Of a stretch of 35,972 nucleotides of DNA, positions 6,781-15,457 are shown piece after piece. Both the position numbers and the translations under genes were made by a program. The notes beneath the pieces are model-generated. The model had not been told where the DNA came from. It searched no databases and worked only from the letters and a program-made list of their open reading frames with translations. This stretch comes from JBDRNO01 sp043811005 (lineage in GTDB: Bacteria > Bacteroidota > Bacteroidia > NORP154). The stretch's first letter is position 1, and every line of letters begins with the position of its first letter. The DNA lies in NCBI GenBank assembly GCA_043811005.1, contig JBDRNO010000043.1, positions 1 to 35,972 on the forward strand. Direction: 5' to 3'.

Positions 6781-9162
6781 ATGAAAAATTCATTTTCCCA
6801 AAAACTTGAAATTTCTTTGATGGCATTTTTATTGAATGCTATTGTAATCAATGTTTCCGCCCAGGAAAAGGCAACTATACAAGGTCACATTTATGATGCA
6901 ACGACAAATGAAAATATTACCGATGCTGAAATTATGTTAAAACCTTTAAATAAAGCTACAACTACCAATTCAGAAGGAAAATTTATTTTTAAAGACCTGG
7001 ATGAAGGGAAATATTCGATAATATTTATGCATGTTGGATTCAATAAGAAAAAGGAGAAAATTGATCTGGCAGCAGGACAAAACCTTGTTTTAGACTTTTC
7101 TTTAGATCCTGTTATTAAACTTGGTGAAGTTGTAATTACAGATACCTTAGTTGAAACTTTTCCATATACTAAAATTGAAATATTAAGACCAACTATCCAG
7201 CAAGCAGCAGTAAGGGATATTGGTGATTATTTACGTTCGGTTCCTAATGTTTCGGGTGTTAGAAAGGGCGGCTCGGCTATTGATCTGTCTATTCGTGGTT
7301 TTAAATTTGACCAGCTTAATGTACGTGTTGACGGAGGGATAAGAATAGAGGGTGGATGTCCAAACAGGATGGACCCAACTTCAGCTCATGTTGAAATTGA
7401 AGATATTGATAAAGTTGAAATAATAAGAGGTCCCTATGCCTTAAAGTATGGCCCTGCATTCGGGGGTTTTGTAAATCTTATTACAACTACACCAAAACCT
7501 TTTAAAAGTAAAAAGTTTGAAATTCATGCAAACGGAATATGGGGATATGAGAGCAACTGGAATGGTAATAAAGAACACATTGCTGTTACCGGAGGTAATG
7601 ATAAAGTGTATTTTCTTTTATCAGGGAATCACAAAGAATATGGGAATTTTAAAGATGGTAACGGGGATTTGGTCAAGTCGGAATTTAGAAAATACAACTA
7701 TACAGCTAAATTAGGATTTAGCCCAAAAAAGAATCATCAATTTTTAGTTACTTATGATGACTCACACGGACGGAATGTTAAATTCCCTGTCCTTCCCATG
7801 GATGAAAGAACGGATGATACCAAAGTAATGTCTTTTAATTACACCGTGGAAAAAATATCCAAAACAATAAAAAAAATAAAGTTCAGGGTTTTTCATACTG
7901 ATGTGCATCATGTGATGGATAATAAGGAAAGGACATTTTCTGATACTGTGCCGGCTGTATCAATTATTGATGCCTATGTTACAGGTATTTGTGCAGGAAC
8001 CGGATTAAAGCTCGGTGAAAAAGGAATGTTAATGATAGGAAGCGGTTGCGAAAAAACTTATAAAGATGGTGAAAGAACTAAAACCATGATCCGTCAGTAT
8101 CCTTCAAACTGGGAAGTACCTGTGAAGGTTGAAAACCTTATGGATGCAACAATTATAAACGGTGCGGCTTTTGCAGAATATACTCATAAAACACCGCTTT
8201 ATAATTTTATTGCAGCTTTCAGGGTAGATATCAATTCTGCCACTTCAGAAGAACAGCTATCAACAAATACAATGGGAGATACTCTTTATTATGATGCTCC
8301 TACAGGGTCTGAATATACAAATCTGAGCTTTAGTCTGGGTATAACCAGAAAGCTAAATGAAAAATTATCAATAGGATTTGCTTTGGGTCGTGGAGTTAGA
8401 AGCCCCAATATGATTGAACGTTATATTAATTTATTGCCTATCGGTTATGATAATTTCGATTATTTAGGAGACCCGGAAATAAAGCCCGAAGCTAACCATG
8501 AAGTTGATCTAACGGTAAAATATAATGACATTAACCTAGGGAGCGTTGAGCTTAGTGGATTTTACTCTTATGTTACTGATTATATCACAGGAAAAGTAGT
8601 TCCTCCTTCAGTGCAACAAAATCAATCAAGGGATGTAATAGGTGTTAAACAATTCTATAATGCCGGGTATGTATTGCTAAGGGGCTTTGAGCTTACTTAT
8701 TCCACACCGGCTCAATATAAATTTGGTTCCCAGATAATTGCATCATATACCATGGCAACCAATCCTCTTGCTTCTGGATATGAAGTTGATGCTTATGGTA
8801 AACCAACAGGCTCAAAAGAAATTACAAATGACCCTCTATCTGAAATACCGCCATTTGAATCAACAATTAAGCTTCATTATAAGCTGTTTAATAATAAGTT
8901 AATTCCCAAAGTATCTGCAAGATTCATTGCAGACCAGAGATATGTTTCGGAAGCATTCAATGAAAGCGAAACCCCCGGCTTTGCAATAGCCGATTTTGCC
9001 GTAACATATAAACATAATGAAATAGTAACCATTGCAGGAGGCGTAAACAATATTCTCGACAGGGCATATTATGAACATCTGAATAGAAGAATTATCGGCA
9101 GCGCTCTCAACTATTACGAACCGGGGAGGGTGTTTTTTGTTAATATATTAATTGATATTTAA
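6781..9162 (+). CDS. TonB-dependent outer-membrane receptor, OprC/NosA-like (probable copper)
   Basis: A 793-residue receptor: signal peptide (cleavage near residue 27), a carboxypeptidase-regulatory-like beta-sandwich (about 32-110), plug (about 125-240) and a 22-strand barrel. In the plug the sequence GGCPNRMDP (191-199) gives C193 and M197. In a barrel loop VHHVMDN gives H377 and M379. OprC of Pseudomonas binds copper through just such a CxxxM plus HxM set, and GGCPNRMDP is close to the OprC/NosA signature. I infer copper import or copper-ligand import. The N-terminal added domain is usual for Bacteroidetes. A decayed His/Cys-rich gene precedes it, a lipoprotein follows, and its promoter holds the palindromic operator. 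Confidence 0.82.
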   Translation: MKNSFSQKLEISLMAFLLNAIVINVSAQEKATIQGHIYDATTNENITDAEIMLKPLNKATTTNSEGKFIFKDLDEGKYSIIFMHVGFNKKKEKIDLAAGQNLVLDFSLDPVIKLGEVVITDTLVETFPYTKIEILRPTIQQAAVRDIGDYLRSVPNVSGVRKGGSAIDLSIRGFKFDQLNVRVDGGIRIEGGCPNRMDPTSAHVEIEDIDKVEIIRGPYALKYGPAFGGFVNLITTTPKPFKSKKFEIHANGIWGYESNWNGNKEHIAVTGGNDKVYFLLSGNHKEYGNFKDGNGDLVKSEFRKYNYTAKLGFSPKKNHQFLVTYDDSHGRNVKFPVLPMDERTDDTKVMSFNYTVEKISKTIKKIKFRVFHTDVHHVMDNKERTFSDTVPAVSIIDAYVTGICAGTGLKLGEKGMLMIGSGCEKTYKDGERTKTMIRQYPSNWEVPVKVENLMDATIINGAAFAEYTHKTPLYNFIAAFRVDINSATSEEQLSTNTMGDTLYYDAPTGSEYTNLSFSLGITRKLNEKLSIGFALGRGVRSPNMIERYINLLPIGYDNFDYLGDPEIKPEANHEVDLTVKYNDINLGSVELSGFYSYVTDYITGKVVPPSVQQNQSRDVIGVKQFYNAGYVLLRGFELTYSTPAQYKFGSQIIASYTMATNPLASGYEVDAYGKPTGSKEITNDPLSEIPPFESTIKLHYKLFNNKLIPKVSARFIADQRYVSEAFNESETPGFAIADFAVTYKHNEIVTIAGGVNNILDRAYYEHLNRRIIGSALNYYEPGRVFFVNILIDI

Positions 9163-9197
9163 GAACTTAACTATGTAAAATAAATTTAATTTTTTAT

Positions 9198-9265
9198 TGC
9201 CACAAAGGCACAAAGAAACACAAAGGAATACTTAGTGAAATTTAGTGTCTTGGTGCCTCGTGACA
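9198..9265. repeat. MITE-like inverted-repeat element
   Basis: Imperfect terminal inverted repeats: TGCCACAAAGGCACAAAG on the left, and on the right CTTGGTGCCTCGTGACA, which is its near reverse complement. The interior contains CTTAGTG and TTTAGTG. Related elements are at 32461-32576 and 34852-34936, each just before a gene. No transposase is present. Confidence 0.6.
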
Positions 9266-9290
9266 AATATTTATTAAAAAACCAATCATC

Positions 9291-9689
9291 ATGAAAAATC
9301 TGTTTAAAACCACAACACCAGTTACAATTTTTTTAATTGCAGTTTTCTGTGCCTCTTGCGAAAAAGATAATTATGATCAGGAAGTCAAGTATTATGTAAA
9401 AGGTCTGACAGAAAATTATGAAGTATCTTATATTAATGAAAATGGTGAAACCATTACGGAACAGGTAGCCCCGATAAGTGTGAATGATTCATGGTCATAC
9501 ACATTTATGGGGGAACCCGGGGATATTGTTTATCTTTATACACAGTATTATGATGTAGCCGTTAATGAAAAAAATTTTACAGTAAGAATACTTATTGAAG
9601 ATAAAATATTTAAGGATGCTTATGGATATGACAAAGAAGAAGGGGATACTGTGTTTTATATATTAAGGTCAGGGACTATACCTTATTGA
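9291..9689 (+). CDS. Small predicted lipoprotein, function unknown
   Basis: A 132-residue protein with a hydrophobic leader ending in a lipobox-like FCASC (Cys near residue 23), so it is probably a lipid-anchored periplasmic or surface protein. The mature part is rich in Tyr, Asp and Glu and predicted to be all-beta; the pattern VKGLTENYEVSYINENGE is reminiscent of MmpS-like accessory domains but I do not claim the family. It follows the copper-type TBDR by 128 nt with a MITE-like repeat between them, so whether it shares the transcript is unclear. Confidence 0.7.
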   Translation: MKNLFKTTTPVTIFLIAVFCASCEKDNYDQEVKYYVKGLTENYEVSYINENGETITEQVAPISVNDSWSYTFMGEPGDIVYLYTQYYDVAVNEKNFTVRILIEDKIFKDAYGYDKEEGDTVFYILRSGTIPY

Positions 9690-9759
9690 TTAGTTAGTAA
9701 TATTTGCAAAGACACTATATTAATTCAAATACTGTAATTCGAATAAAAAAAAACAAAAA

Positions 9760-10968
9760 ATGACTGAAGCATATATTTATGATGCGGTGCGAACACCGCG
9801 TGGAAAAGGGAAAGAAGACGGGTCACTTCATTGTGTAAGTTCTCTTAATTTATTGACCACTGTTTATAATGCTATTCGTGAACGCAATGATCTTGATACA
9901 TCTTATGTTGAAGATGCAGTTATAGGTTGTGTATCGCAGATATGGGGACAAAGCGCTGACATTGCCAAAACGGCTGCAATAGCGGCTGGATACGATGATG
10001 TGGTTTCGGGGGTCACACTGAACCGTTTCTGCGGCTCCGGACTGGAAGCAGTTAATCATGCTGCTGCCTATATAATGGCAGGGCAGGTGAAACTGATGGT
10101 TGCCGGTGGTGTTGAATCCATGTCACGCATTCCAATGGGGTCTGATGGATTTGCATTACTATATGACCCGTTTATGGTGATGTATCCTTACATGATACCC
10201 CAGGGAATATCAGCAGACCTGATAGCAACTAAGGATGGATATAGCCGGGATGAGTTGGATGGTTTTGCTGTAGAATCACATAAGCGAGCCGCCAATGCCT
10301 GGAGAGAAGGCAGATTCAAAAAATCAATTATCCCGGTAAAAGATATAAACGGATTGGTCGTTTTAGACAAAGACGAAACAATACGACCCGACACTAATGT
10401 TAAAGCTATGGCAGAATTAAAACCATCCTTTGAAAAAATGGGTGAAATGGGCGGCTTTGATGCTGTAGCCATACAACGGTATCCCGAAGTGGAAACCATC
10501 AAACACTTGCACCATGCCGGCAATTCGTCAGGCATAGTTGATGGTGCCGCATTAACATTAGTTGGTAATAAGGAAATAGGGGAAAAATTAAATTTAAAAC
10601 CAAGGGCTAAGATACTCTCCTTTGCATCCGTTGGTGCTGAACCTACAATCATGCTTATTGGACCAGCCCCTGCTTCACGCAAAGCTCTTAAACTAGCTAA
10701 AAAGACTGTAAATGATATTGATCTGTATGAAGTTAATGAAGCATTTGCAGTTGTTCCGCTGAGGTATATGAAAGAAATGAACTTGTCTTACGACAAAGTA
10801 AATGTGAATGGCGGGGCAATTGCAATGGGGCACCCGATCGGTACAACCGGAACCATGTTATTAGGAACTCTTCTGGATGAATTGGAAAGACAGGATAAGC
10901 AAACAGGTTTGGTAACCTTGTGTACAGGCGGAGGGATGGCGGTTGCGACTGTTATTGAGAGGGTTTAA
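9760..10968 (+). CDS. Thiolase (acetyl-CoA C-acyltransferase)
   Basis: A 402-residue type II thiolase, which condenses two acyl-CoA molecules or cleaves 3-ketoacyl-CoA. The nucleophile C91 is in NRFCGSG, the general base H358 is in GGAIAMGHPIG, and the second active-site Cys C388 is in LCTGGG. The NEAF motif is present (about 336). Length and motif order are normal. It could serve beta-oxidation or acetoacetyl-CoA synthesis; no other pathway genes are adjacent, and it stands apart from its metal-related neighbours. Confidence 0.93.
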   Translation: MTEAYIYDAVRTPRGKGKEDGSLHCVSSLNLLTTVYNAIRERNDLDTSYVEDAVIGCVSQIWGQSADIAKTAAIAAGYDDVVSGVTLNRFCGSGLEAVNHAAAYIMAGQVKLMVAGGVESMSRIPMGSDGFALLYDPFMVMYPYMIPQGISADLIATKDGYSRDELDGFAVESHKRAANAWREGRFKKSIIPVKDINGLVVLDKDETIRPDTNVKAMAELKPSFEKMGEMGGFDAVAIQRYPEVETIKHLHHAGNSSGIVDGAALTLVGNKEIGEKLNLKPRAKILSFASVGAEPTIMLIGPAPASRKALKLAKKTVNDIDLYEVNEAFAVVPLRYMKEMNLSYDKVNVNGGAIAMGHPIGTTGTMLLGTLLDELERQDKQTGLVTLCTGGGMAVATVIERV

Positions 10969-11146
10969 GTTGGATGTTAGCAATTGGTACCTATTTTGGA
11001 TAATTAATTGTATATCAGTTGATTAGCTTTTGAAATTCTCGCAAATTCATTTCCTGCGTGTTTGGCTATAAAGACAGCTATATGAAATTGAATCAATGCA
11101 AATAAAAAAAATTAAAATCTATGCTGCAATTTGAATAAAATTCGAC

Positions 11147-11851
11147 ATGAATAACCATGAATTTTTATGTGATATTGATTTCTTTAAAGGGTTTGCAAAC
11201 CCTTATTTGGGTGTGCTTCTAACAGGCCTTTTTTATGGGATGACCCTTTGTAGTTTTTCATGTCTGCCTTATATTGGAACATATATACTTGGATCACAGG
11301 AAGGATTTGGTAAAGGGGTTAAAGCCACAGTGATATTTTCAGTATCCAGAGCTGTAACTTATACCTTTTTAGGCGGATTATGCGGATATATAGGAAGTGT
11401 TATCGTAGAGGAAATAAATCCTGAATTAATATTCCTTATAACTGGTATAGTTATATTTCTAATAGGTATAATCATTATTATAAAGCCACTTAAAGCCTGT
11501 TCTCAGGAACATCGCAAGATAAGCAAAACAATTTTTTTACAGAATCCTTATCTTCATCTAATTTCAATGGGCATGGCAATCAGCTTAATCCCGTGTCTTC
11601 CACTTACGGCTGTCCTGTTATATTCATCAACAACACACTCTGTATTTACAGGCGGGCTTATTGCACTGATATTTGGCTTAGGAACAGTTATTTCTCCATT
11701 GTTATTTTTTGGAGGTATTGCAGGATGGTTTTCCGGAAGAATAAAGATTGAGATACCTCAATACCGAACATTACTGCAAAAAATAAGTGGTCTGATTTTA
11801 GTTTTTTTAGGAGTTAAATTACTGTATGAGACTTTAGTCATTAATCTTTAG
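11147..11851 (+). CDS. DsbD/CcdA- or SafE-like six-helix membrane protein
   Basis: A 234-residue protein with about six hydrophobic helices arranged as a repeat of three. Two matching Cys-Pro motifs occur in the first helix of each half: CSFSCLP and IPCLP. This pattern is that of the cytochrome c biogenesis/DsbD transmembrane family and of the related sulfite exporter TauE/SafE group (COG2836), which move reducing equivalents or metals across the inner membrane. The Cys pair could shuttle electrons to periplasmic thiols or heme-handling proteins. It lies 130 nt before an MbnP-like gene, which favours a role in periplasmic copper or redox handling, by inference only. Confidence 0.7.
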   Translation: MNNHEFLCDIDFFKGFANPYLGVLLTGLFYGMTLCSFSCLPYIGTYILGSQEGFGKGVKATVIFSVSRAVTYTFLGGLCGYIGSVIVEEINPELIFLITGIVIFLIGIIIIIKPLKACSQEHRKISKTIFLQNPYLHLISMGMAISLIPCLPLTAVLLYSSTTHSVFTGGLIALIFGLGTVISPLLFFGGIAGWFSGRIKIEIPQYRTLLQKISGLILVFLGVKLLYETLVINL

Positions 11852-11981
11852 ATTAAGTGAATATTGAGTCTTTTTTTTTAAAGCTATTTTTTTGAATTAG
11901 GGATATATGATAACGTATATAACATATAACATTGGCTCTGTCTTGTTCAAATTAAAATATTCGAAATTTTAGCAAATAAAC

Positions 11982-12800
11982 ATGACCAACTTTAAAATAT
12001 TCAATGTATTCGGGCTGATCTTCTTGTTTGGTATTTTTTTCATAACATGCTGTAAAGAGCCTGAGCCGGCGCCTGGACCGGAGCCGGAAGAAGGAGATGG
12101 AAAGATCATTTTGAAATTTGATTACATGCTTGATAATCAACCACTGGAAATGGATACCCTGAAATATGTTAATGAAGCAGGTAATCATTATGAAGTTCAT
12201 GATGTGAGGTATTTTATTTCAGATGTGACATTGCATAAATCAGATGGTTCTCAAAAGATAATTAATGAATGGGAAGATTTGCATTATGTGGATATTTATA
12301 TTCCTTCAACACAAACGTGGGAGGCGCCTGATAAGATCACTGAGGGTACTTATGATTATATAACTTTTACTTTCGGACTCGAACCGGATAAAAACATATC
12401 ATACAGGTTTACTAATCCACCGGAAAGCGATATGATCTGGGCTGAAATTTGCGGAGGTGGTTATCATTATCTGATATTAGACGGGCGATGGGTTGATACT
12501 ACCCAAGCTCTTGAATATTTTGCTTTTCATTTGGGAAAAAGCCCGGAATACGATGGTCTGGGAAACCTTATAAACTCTTATCATAATCAATTTACAGTAA
12601 CATTACCCAATTCTTCATTTACCTTACAAAAGGATGAAACCAAAGAGATACAGATAGTTATGAATATAGAAAATTGGTTCAGATCACCGAATACTTATGA
12701 CCATAATGCCTGGGGAGGATATATTATGGCAACCCGGGAAGCAATTGAATTGGGCTGTGAAAACGGTCATGATGTGTTTACTGTTGGATATATTCAATAA
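11982..12800 (+). CDS. MbnP-like copper-handling lipoprotein
   Basis: A 272-residue protein with a lipobox-like FITCC (C23/C24), a Pro/Glu-rich spacer (25-40) and one beta-rich domain. The core pattern matches the MbnP family: YVNEAGNHYEVHDVRYFIS near 62-80, LHYVDIY near 100, a TFTFG-type strand near 130, and MIWAEICGGGYHYLILDG near 151-168. MbnP of methanotrophs is a periplasmic copper-binding protein whose Trp is converted to kynurenine by the diheme partner MbnH. No MbnH-type gene is in the window. W153 is present in the segment that is conserved in the family. Two C-x(n)-CH proteins follow directly (63 nt). Confidence 0.72.
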   Translation: MTNFKIFNVFGLIFLFGIFFITCCKEPEPAPGPEPEEGDGKIILKFDYMLDNQPLEMDTLKYVNEAGNHYEVHDVRYFISDVTLHKSDGSQKIINEWEDLHYVDIYIPSTQTWEAPDKITEGTYDYITFTFGLEPDKNISYRFTNPPESDMIWAEICGGGYHYLILDGRWVDTTQALEYFAFHLGKSPEYDGLGNLINSYHNQFTVTLPNSSFTLQKDETKEIQIVMNIENWFRSPNTYDHNAWGGYIMATREAIELGCENGHDVFTVGYIQ

Positions 12801-12863
12801 TTATCAAAAACACATTGTTATATATGAATTCATACAGAGCCAAATAATAACTTTATTATTATC

Positions 12864-14003
12864 GTGAAGAAGAAACTTCTATTTATATCAGCCTTCATTA
12901 TTTCTGTTTTAATTATTTTAAGTTCTTATATAGCCGGGCCTCCACCCGGCACCACCAATGCTCCGGGTGAAAAAGCTTGCGCTGACAATCCATCGTGCCA
13001 TACAGCTACCCCAAATACAGGACCCGGATTTGGTAGAATTATAATGATGAATGGAGGAATTTCAAGACCAACACATTATAAACCCGGATTCCACTATATA
13101 CCAATGCCGTTTACAGTTTATACAAATTATGATGTAGTTGGCTTTCAAACTGTTATCCTGTTTGCCGATAGCACGATTGCAGGAACAATTGATTCTCTTA
13201 TGTATCCTTCTGAAACGTATCCTGATTATAATTGGACACAACTTGATACCTTAAATGGCCGGATATATGTTTCTCATACAGAGGAAGGGACATCAGAACC
13301 TGGCATACACGATTGGATGTATTATTGGACAGCGCCTGATGAATGTTCCGGCACGGTTTATATTTATGGCGCTTTCGTTGCCGGAACAGGTGATGGAAAT
13401 CCCACCAATGATGATGTTTATTATGATACCTTAATTATGCTTGAAGATACTACTCTTTCTGCCTATGCATATATCATTACCCCCGATACCCAGGGTAATT
13501 GTAATGGAACTGCCACAGTGTATGTAAGCGGATGCAGTGGTCCATATACATATCTATGGAATGATCCTTATGGTCAAACAACCGATACTGCAACCGGTTT
13601 GTGTGATAATTCTACATTTACTGTAACAGTTACTAATGCCAGTGGGGAGACGGTAACTGCTTCAGTATTACTTACCGGCATATATTCCCAACCTCAGCAT
13701 CCGCCGGTCTTTTTTATTGAACGCATATTCCCAATTCCTGCATCTGATGTTGTGCACATTGATATCCGTACAGTAAAACCCACCAAGCTTGCTATTGCAA
13801 TAATTGACATGAATGGAAAAGTTGTAATTCAGGAACGACAAATTCTTATTAATTCGCCTGAATCTTTATGTAAATTAAATCTGTCTGAATTAAATCCCGG
13901 TATTTATTTTCTGAGTGTGAAGCCGGTAGATTTCTCAGGGAGGGACAACAGTACCGGGAGCAATATATTTATATTAAATCAAAGAATTGTAAAAATTGAA
14001 TGA
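12864..14003 (+). CDS. T9SS-sorted surface protein with APGE...C-x5-CH domain and SprB-like repeat
   Basis: A 379-residue secreted protein with a GTG start, supported by the same N-terminus (MKKKxLFISAFIISVLI) in the ATG-initiated homologue at 30997. Order: signal peptide (1-22); N-terminal domain with GTTNAPGEKACADNPSCHT (C39, C45, H46), of the choice-of-anchor V/reeler-like type, in which related proteins carry a heme-like CxxCH; a SprB-type repeat (about 200-265, GNCNGTATVYVSG...PYTYLWND); and a T9SS type A sorting domain (about 285-379, FPIPASD...IDMNGKVV...GIYFLSV). Here the spacing is C-x5-CH, not CxxCH. The protein is probably exported and attached to the surface. Confidence 0.78.
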   Translation: MKKKLLFISAFIISVLIILSSYIAGPPPGTTNAPGEKACADNPSCHTATPNTGPGFGRIIMMNGGISRPTHYKPGFHYIPMPFTVYTNYDVVGFQTVILFADSTIAGTIDSLMYPSETYPDYNWTQLDTLNGRIYVSHTEEGTSEPGIHDWMYYWTAPDECSGTVYIYGAFVAGTGDGNPTNDDVYYDTLIMLEDTTLSAYAYIITPDTQGNCNGTATVYVSGCSGPYTYLWNDPYGQTTDTATGLCDNSTFTVTVTNASGETVTASVLLTGIYSQPQHPPVFFIERIFPIPASDVVHIDIRTVKPTKLAIAIIDMNGKVVIQERQILINSPESLCKLNLSELNPGIYFLSVKPVDFSGRDNSTGSNIFILNQRIVKIE

Positions 14004-14109
14004 AACGGAGAGTGGGTGAATGGGGGAATCGGTGAGTTAACATGTTTCACCCCTGTCTATTGGCAGGCAGAAAAACCACTTTAAGCGGGATATTACATTT
14101 TTGGAAAAG

Positions 14110-14187
14110 TGGAATATTGGAATGATAGAATTGAGGACGAATCATGTTTTTACCATTATTCCAATATTCCAGTATTCCATCATTCCA
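14110..14187. repeat. Imperfect inverted repeat
   Basis: TGGAATATTGGAATGATAG on the left pairs with ATTATTCCAATATTCCAG on the right; the right arm is further extended by TATTCCATCATTCCA. It lies in the 212-bp gap between the two C-x5-CH protein genes. It is a REP-like hairpin of unknown function that could attenuate read-through. Confidence 0.6.
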
Positions 14188-14215
14188 GCATCTTAAAATT
14201 TAAAATATATATAAT

Positions 14216-15106
14216 ATGATATATAAACAACATTTTCAGGTGAGAAAAAATTACCTGATCATTTTGATGCTTCTTGTTACTGTATCAATTATTATCTGTT
14301 CGTTTATAATTTCCCCTCCGAGTGGCTCTACAAATGCTCCCGGTGAAAAATCTTGTGCTGACGAGGGTTGGTGCCATACAGGCACACCAAACACAGGCCC
14401 GGGATTTGCCGAAATAATTATAAAGTACGATGAGACTGCAACATGTTATATTCCCGGGCAAGTATATACGATAGTGCCATATACAATGGACACTGACACA
14501 GGTAAAACAATAATCGGCTTTCAAACTGTTGCCCTGCTTGACAATGAAAATGGTGCAGGAATCGTTACTCTTATAGATCCCAGTAAAACCAACCTTGATA
14601 TACCTCCAATACCAGGAGACCGGGAATATATAGGACATACACAAGCCGGTACGGCAAACCCCGCCAAATACGATTGGGAATATAGCTGGACAGCGCCTAT
14701 TGCTGGTTCGGGGACGGTTTATATTTATGGAGCATTCGTTGCCGGGCAGGGTGATATCATTACCTACAATGATGATGTTTATACTGATACCTTAATACTT
14801 TATGAATGTTCAACCGGCATATTTTCTCAACCTCATACTTCGCAGGACCTTATGATTGAACGCATATTCCCTGTTCCTGCATCTGATTTTGTGAACATTG
14901 ATATCCGGACAGCAAAAACCACAAGTATTTCTATTTCAATAATTGATATGAATGGAAAAGTTGTGTTCACAGAACCCACGTTTCAGGTTAATTCAACCAA
15001 ATACTGTTACAAATTAAATGTGTCTGCTTTAACTGAAGGAATTTATTTTGTGAATGTAAAACAATATGATAAAGCAGGGATAATTCAAAGAATTATTAAA
15101 ATTTGA
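14216..15106 (+). CDS. T9SS-sorted surface protein with APGE...C-x5-CH domain
   Basis: A 296-residue paralogue of the preceding protein without the SprB-like repeat. A hydrophobic leader (about 12-30) is followed by GSTNAPGEKSCADEGWCHTG (C47, C53, H54), a beta-rich domain (GFQTVALLDNENGAG, DWEYSWTAPIAGSGTVYIYG) and a T9SS type A sorting domain (from about 216, FPVPASD to QRIIKI). The spacing is C-x5-CH again. The C-terminal residues closely match those of the copies at 12864 and 30997. A foreign sorting-domain fragment follows directly on its stop codon. Confidence 0.78.
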   Translation: MIYKQHFQVRKNYLIILMLLVTVSIIICSFIISPPSGSTNAPGEKSCADEGWCHTGTPNTGPGFAEIIIKYDETATCYIPGQVYTIVPYTMDTDTGKTIIGFQTVALLDNENGAGIVTLIDPSKTNLDIPPIPGDREYIGHTQAGTANPAKYDWEYSWTAPIAGSGTVYIYGAFVAGQGDIITYNDDVYTDTLILYECSTGIFSQPHTSQDLMIERIFPVPASDFVNIDIRTAKTTSISISIIDMNGKVVFTEPTFQVNSTKYCYKLNVSALTEGIYFVNVKQYDKAGIIQRIIKI

Positions 15107-15291
15107 TTTACGATTTATTGGGAAGCAAAATTGAGGAATTAGTCGCACAGGAACAGCAAGCCGGGAATTATGAAATTTCCTGGGATGCAGCAGGATTTTC
15201 TTCAGGAATATATTACTATGAACTAAATTCAATTTCAACTGATGAGAATAAAATTTTCAGAAAAGTGAGAAAGCTGAACGTTATAAAATGA
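15106..15291 (+). pseudogene. Orphan T9SS type A sorting-domain fragment
   Basis: An open stretch of about 61 codons encoding the last part of a T9SS sorting domain (IYDLLGSKIEELVAQEQQAG through KVRKLNVIK). It has no proper start and begins at the stop codon of the preceding gene. Over its whole length it is almost identical, in DNA and protein, to the 3' end of the M28 peptidase gene (27485-27667). I read it as the leftover 3' end of another cargo gene after recombination or deletion; it is probably untranslated unless the upstream TGA is read through. Confidence 0.8.
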
Positions 15292-15325
15292 AACCACAGA
15301 TTTACTCATATAATAATTTGCGTTT

Positions 15326-15357
15326 AACGGTATTACTCACTATCATAATTAATTTTA
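15326..15357. repeat. Dispersed 32-bp repeat, copy 2
   Basis: Matches 5305-5336 at 30 of 32 positions (two transitions). It lies in the gap before the phospholipase C-like gene. Confidence 0.7.
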
Positions 15358-15457
15358 TCGGTGTTCGTGAATGCTTCGCATTTCGTGAACCCGCATTTGC
15401 ATTTGGTTTATAATTAGAATGATAAATTCCGATACTATTAATTAAACTTTGTATCAT

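Noticed and set aside
9163..9290. Riboswitch (cobalamin or similar) near TBDR genes
   Set aside because: The hairpins before these genes have inverted-terminal-repeat ends and recur elsewhere; no cobalamin-riboswitch core was visible in any TBDR leader.
10188..10682. Minus-strand open frame of 164 codons opposite the thiolase
   Set aside because: The thiolase frame has complete catalytic motifs through this region; the antisense frame shows no recognisable domain.
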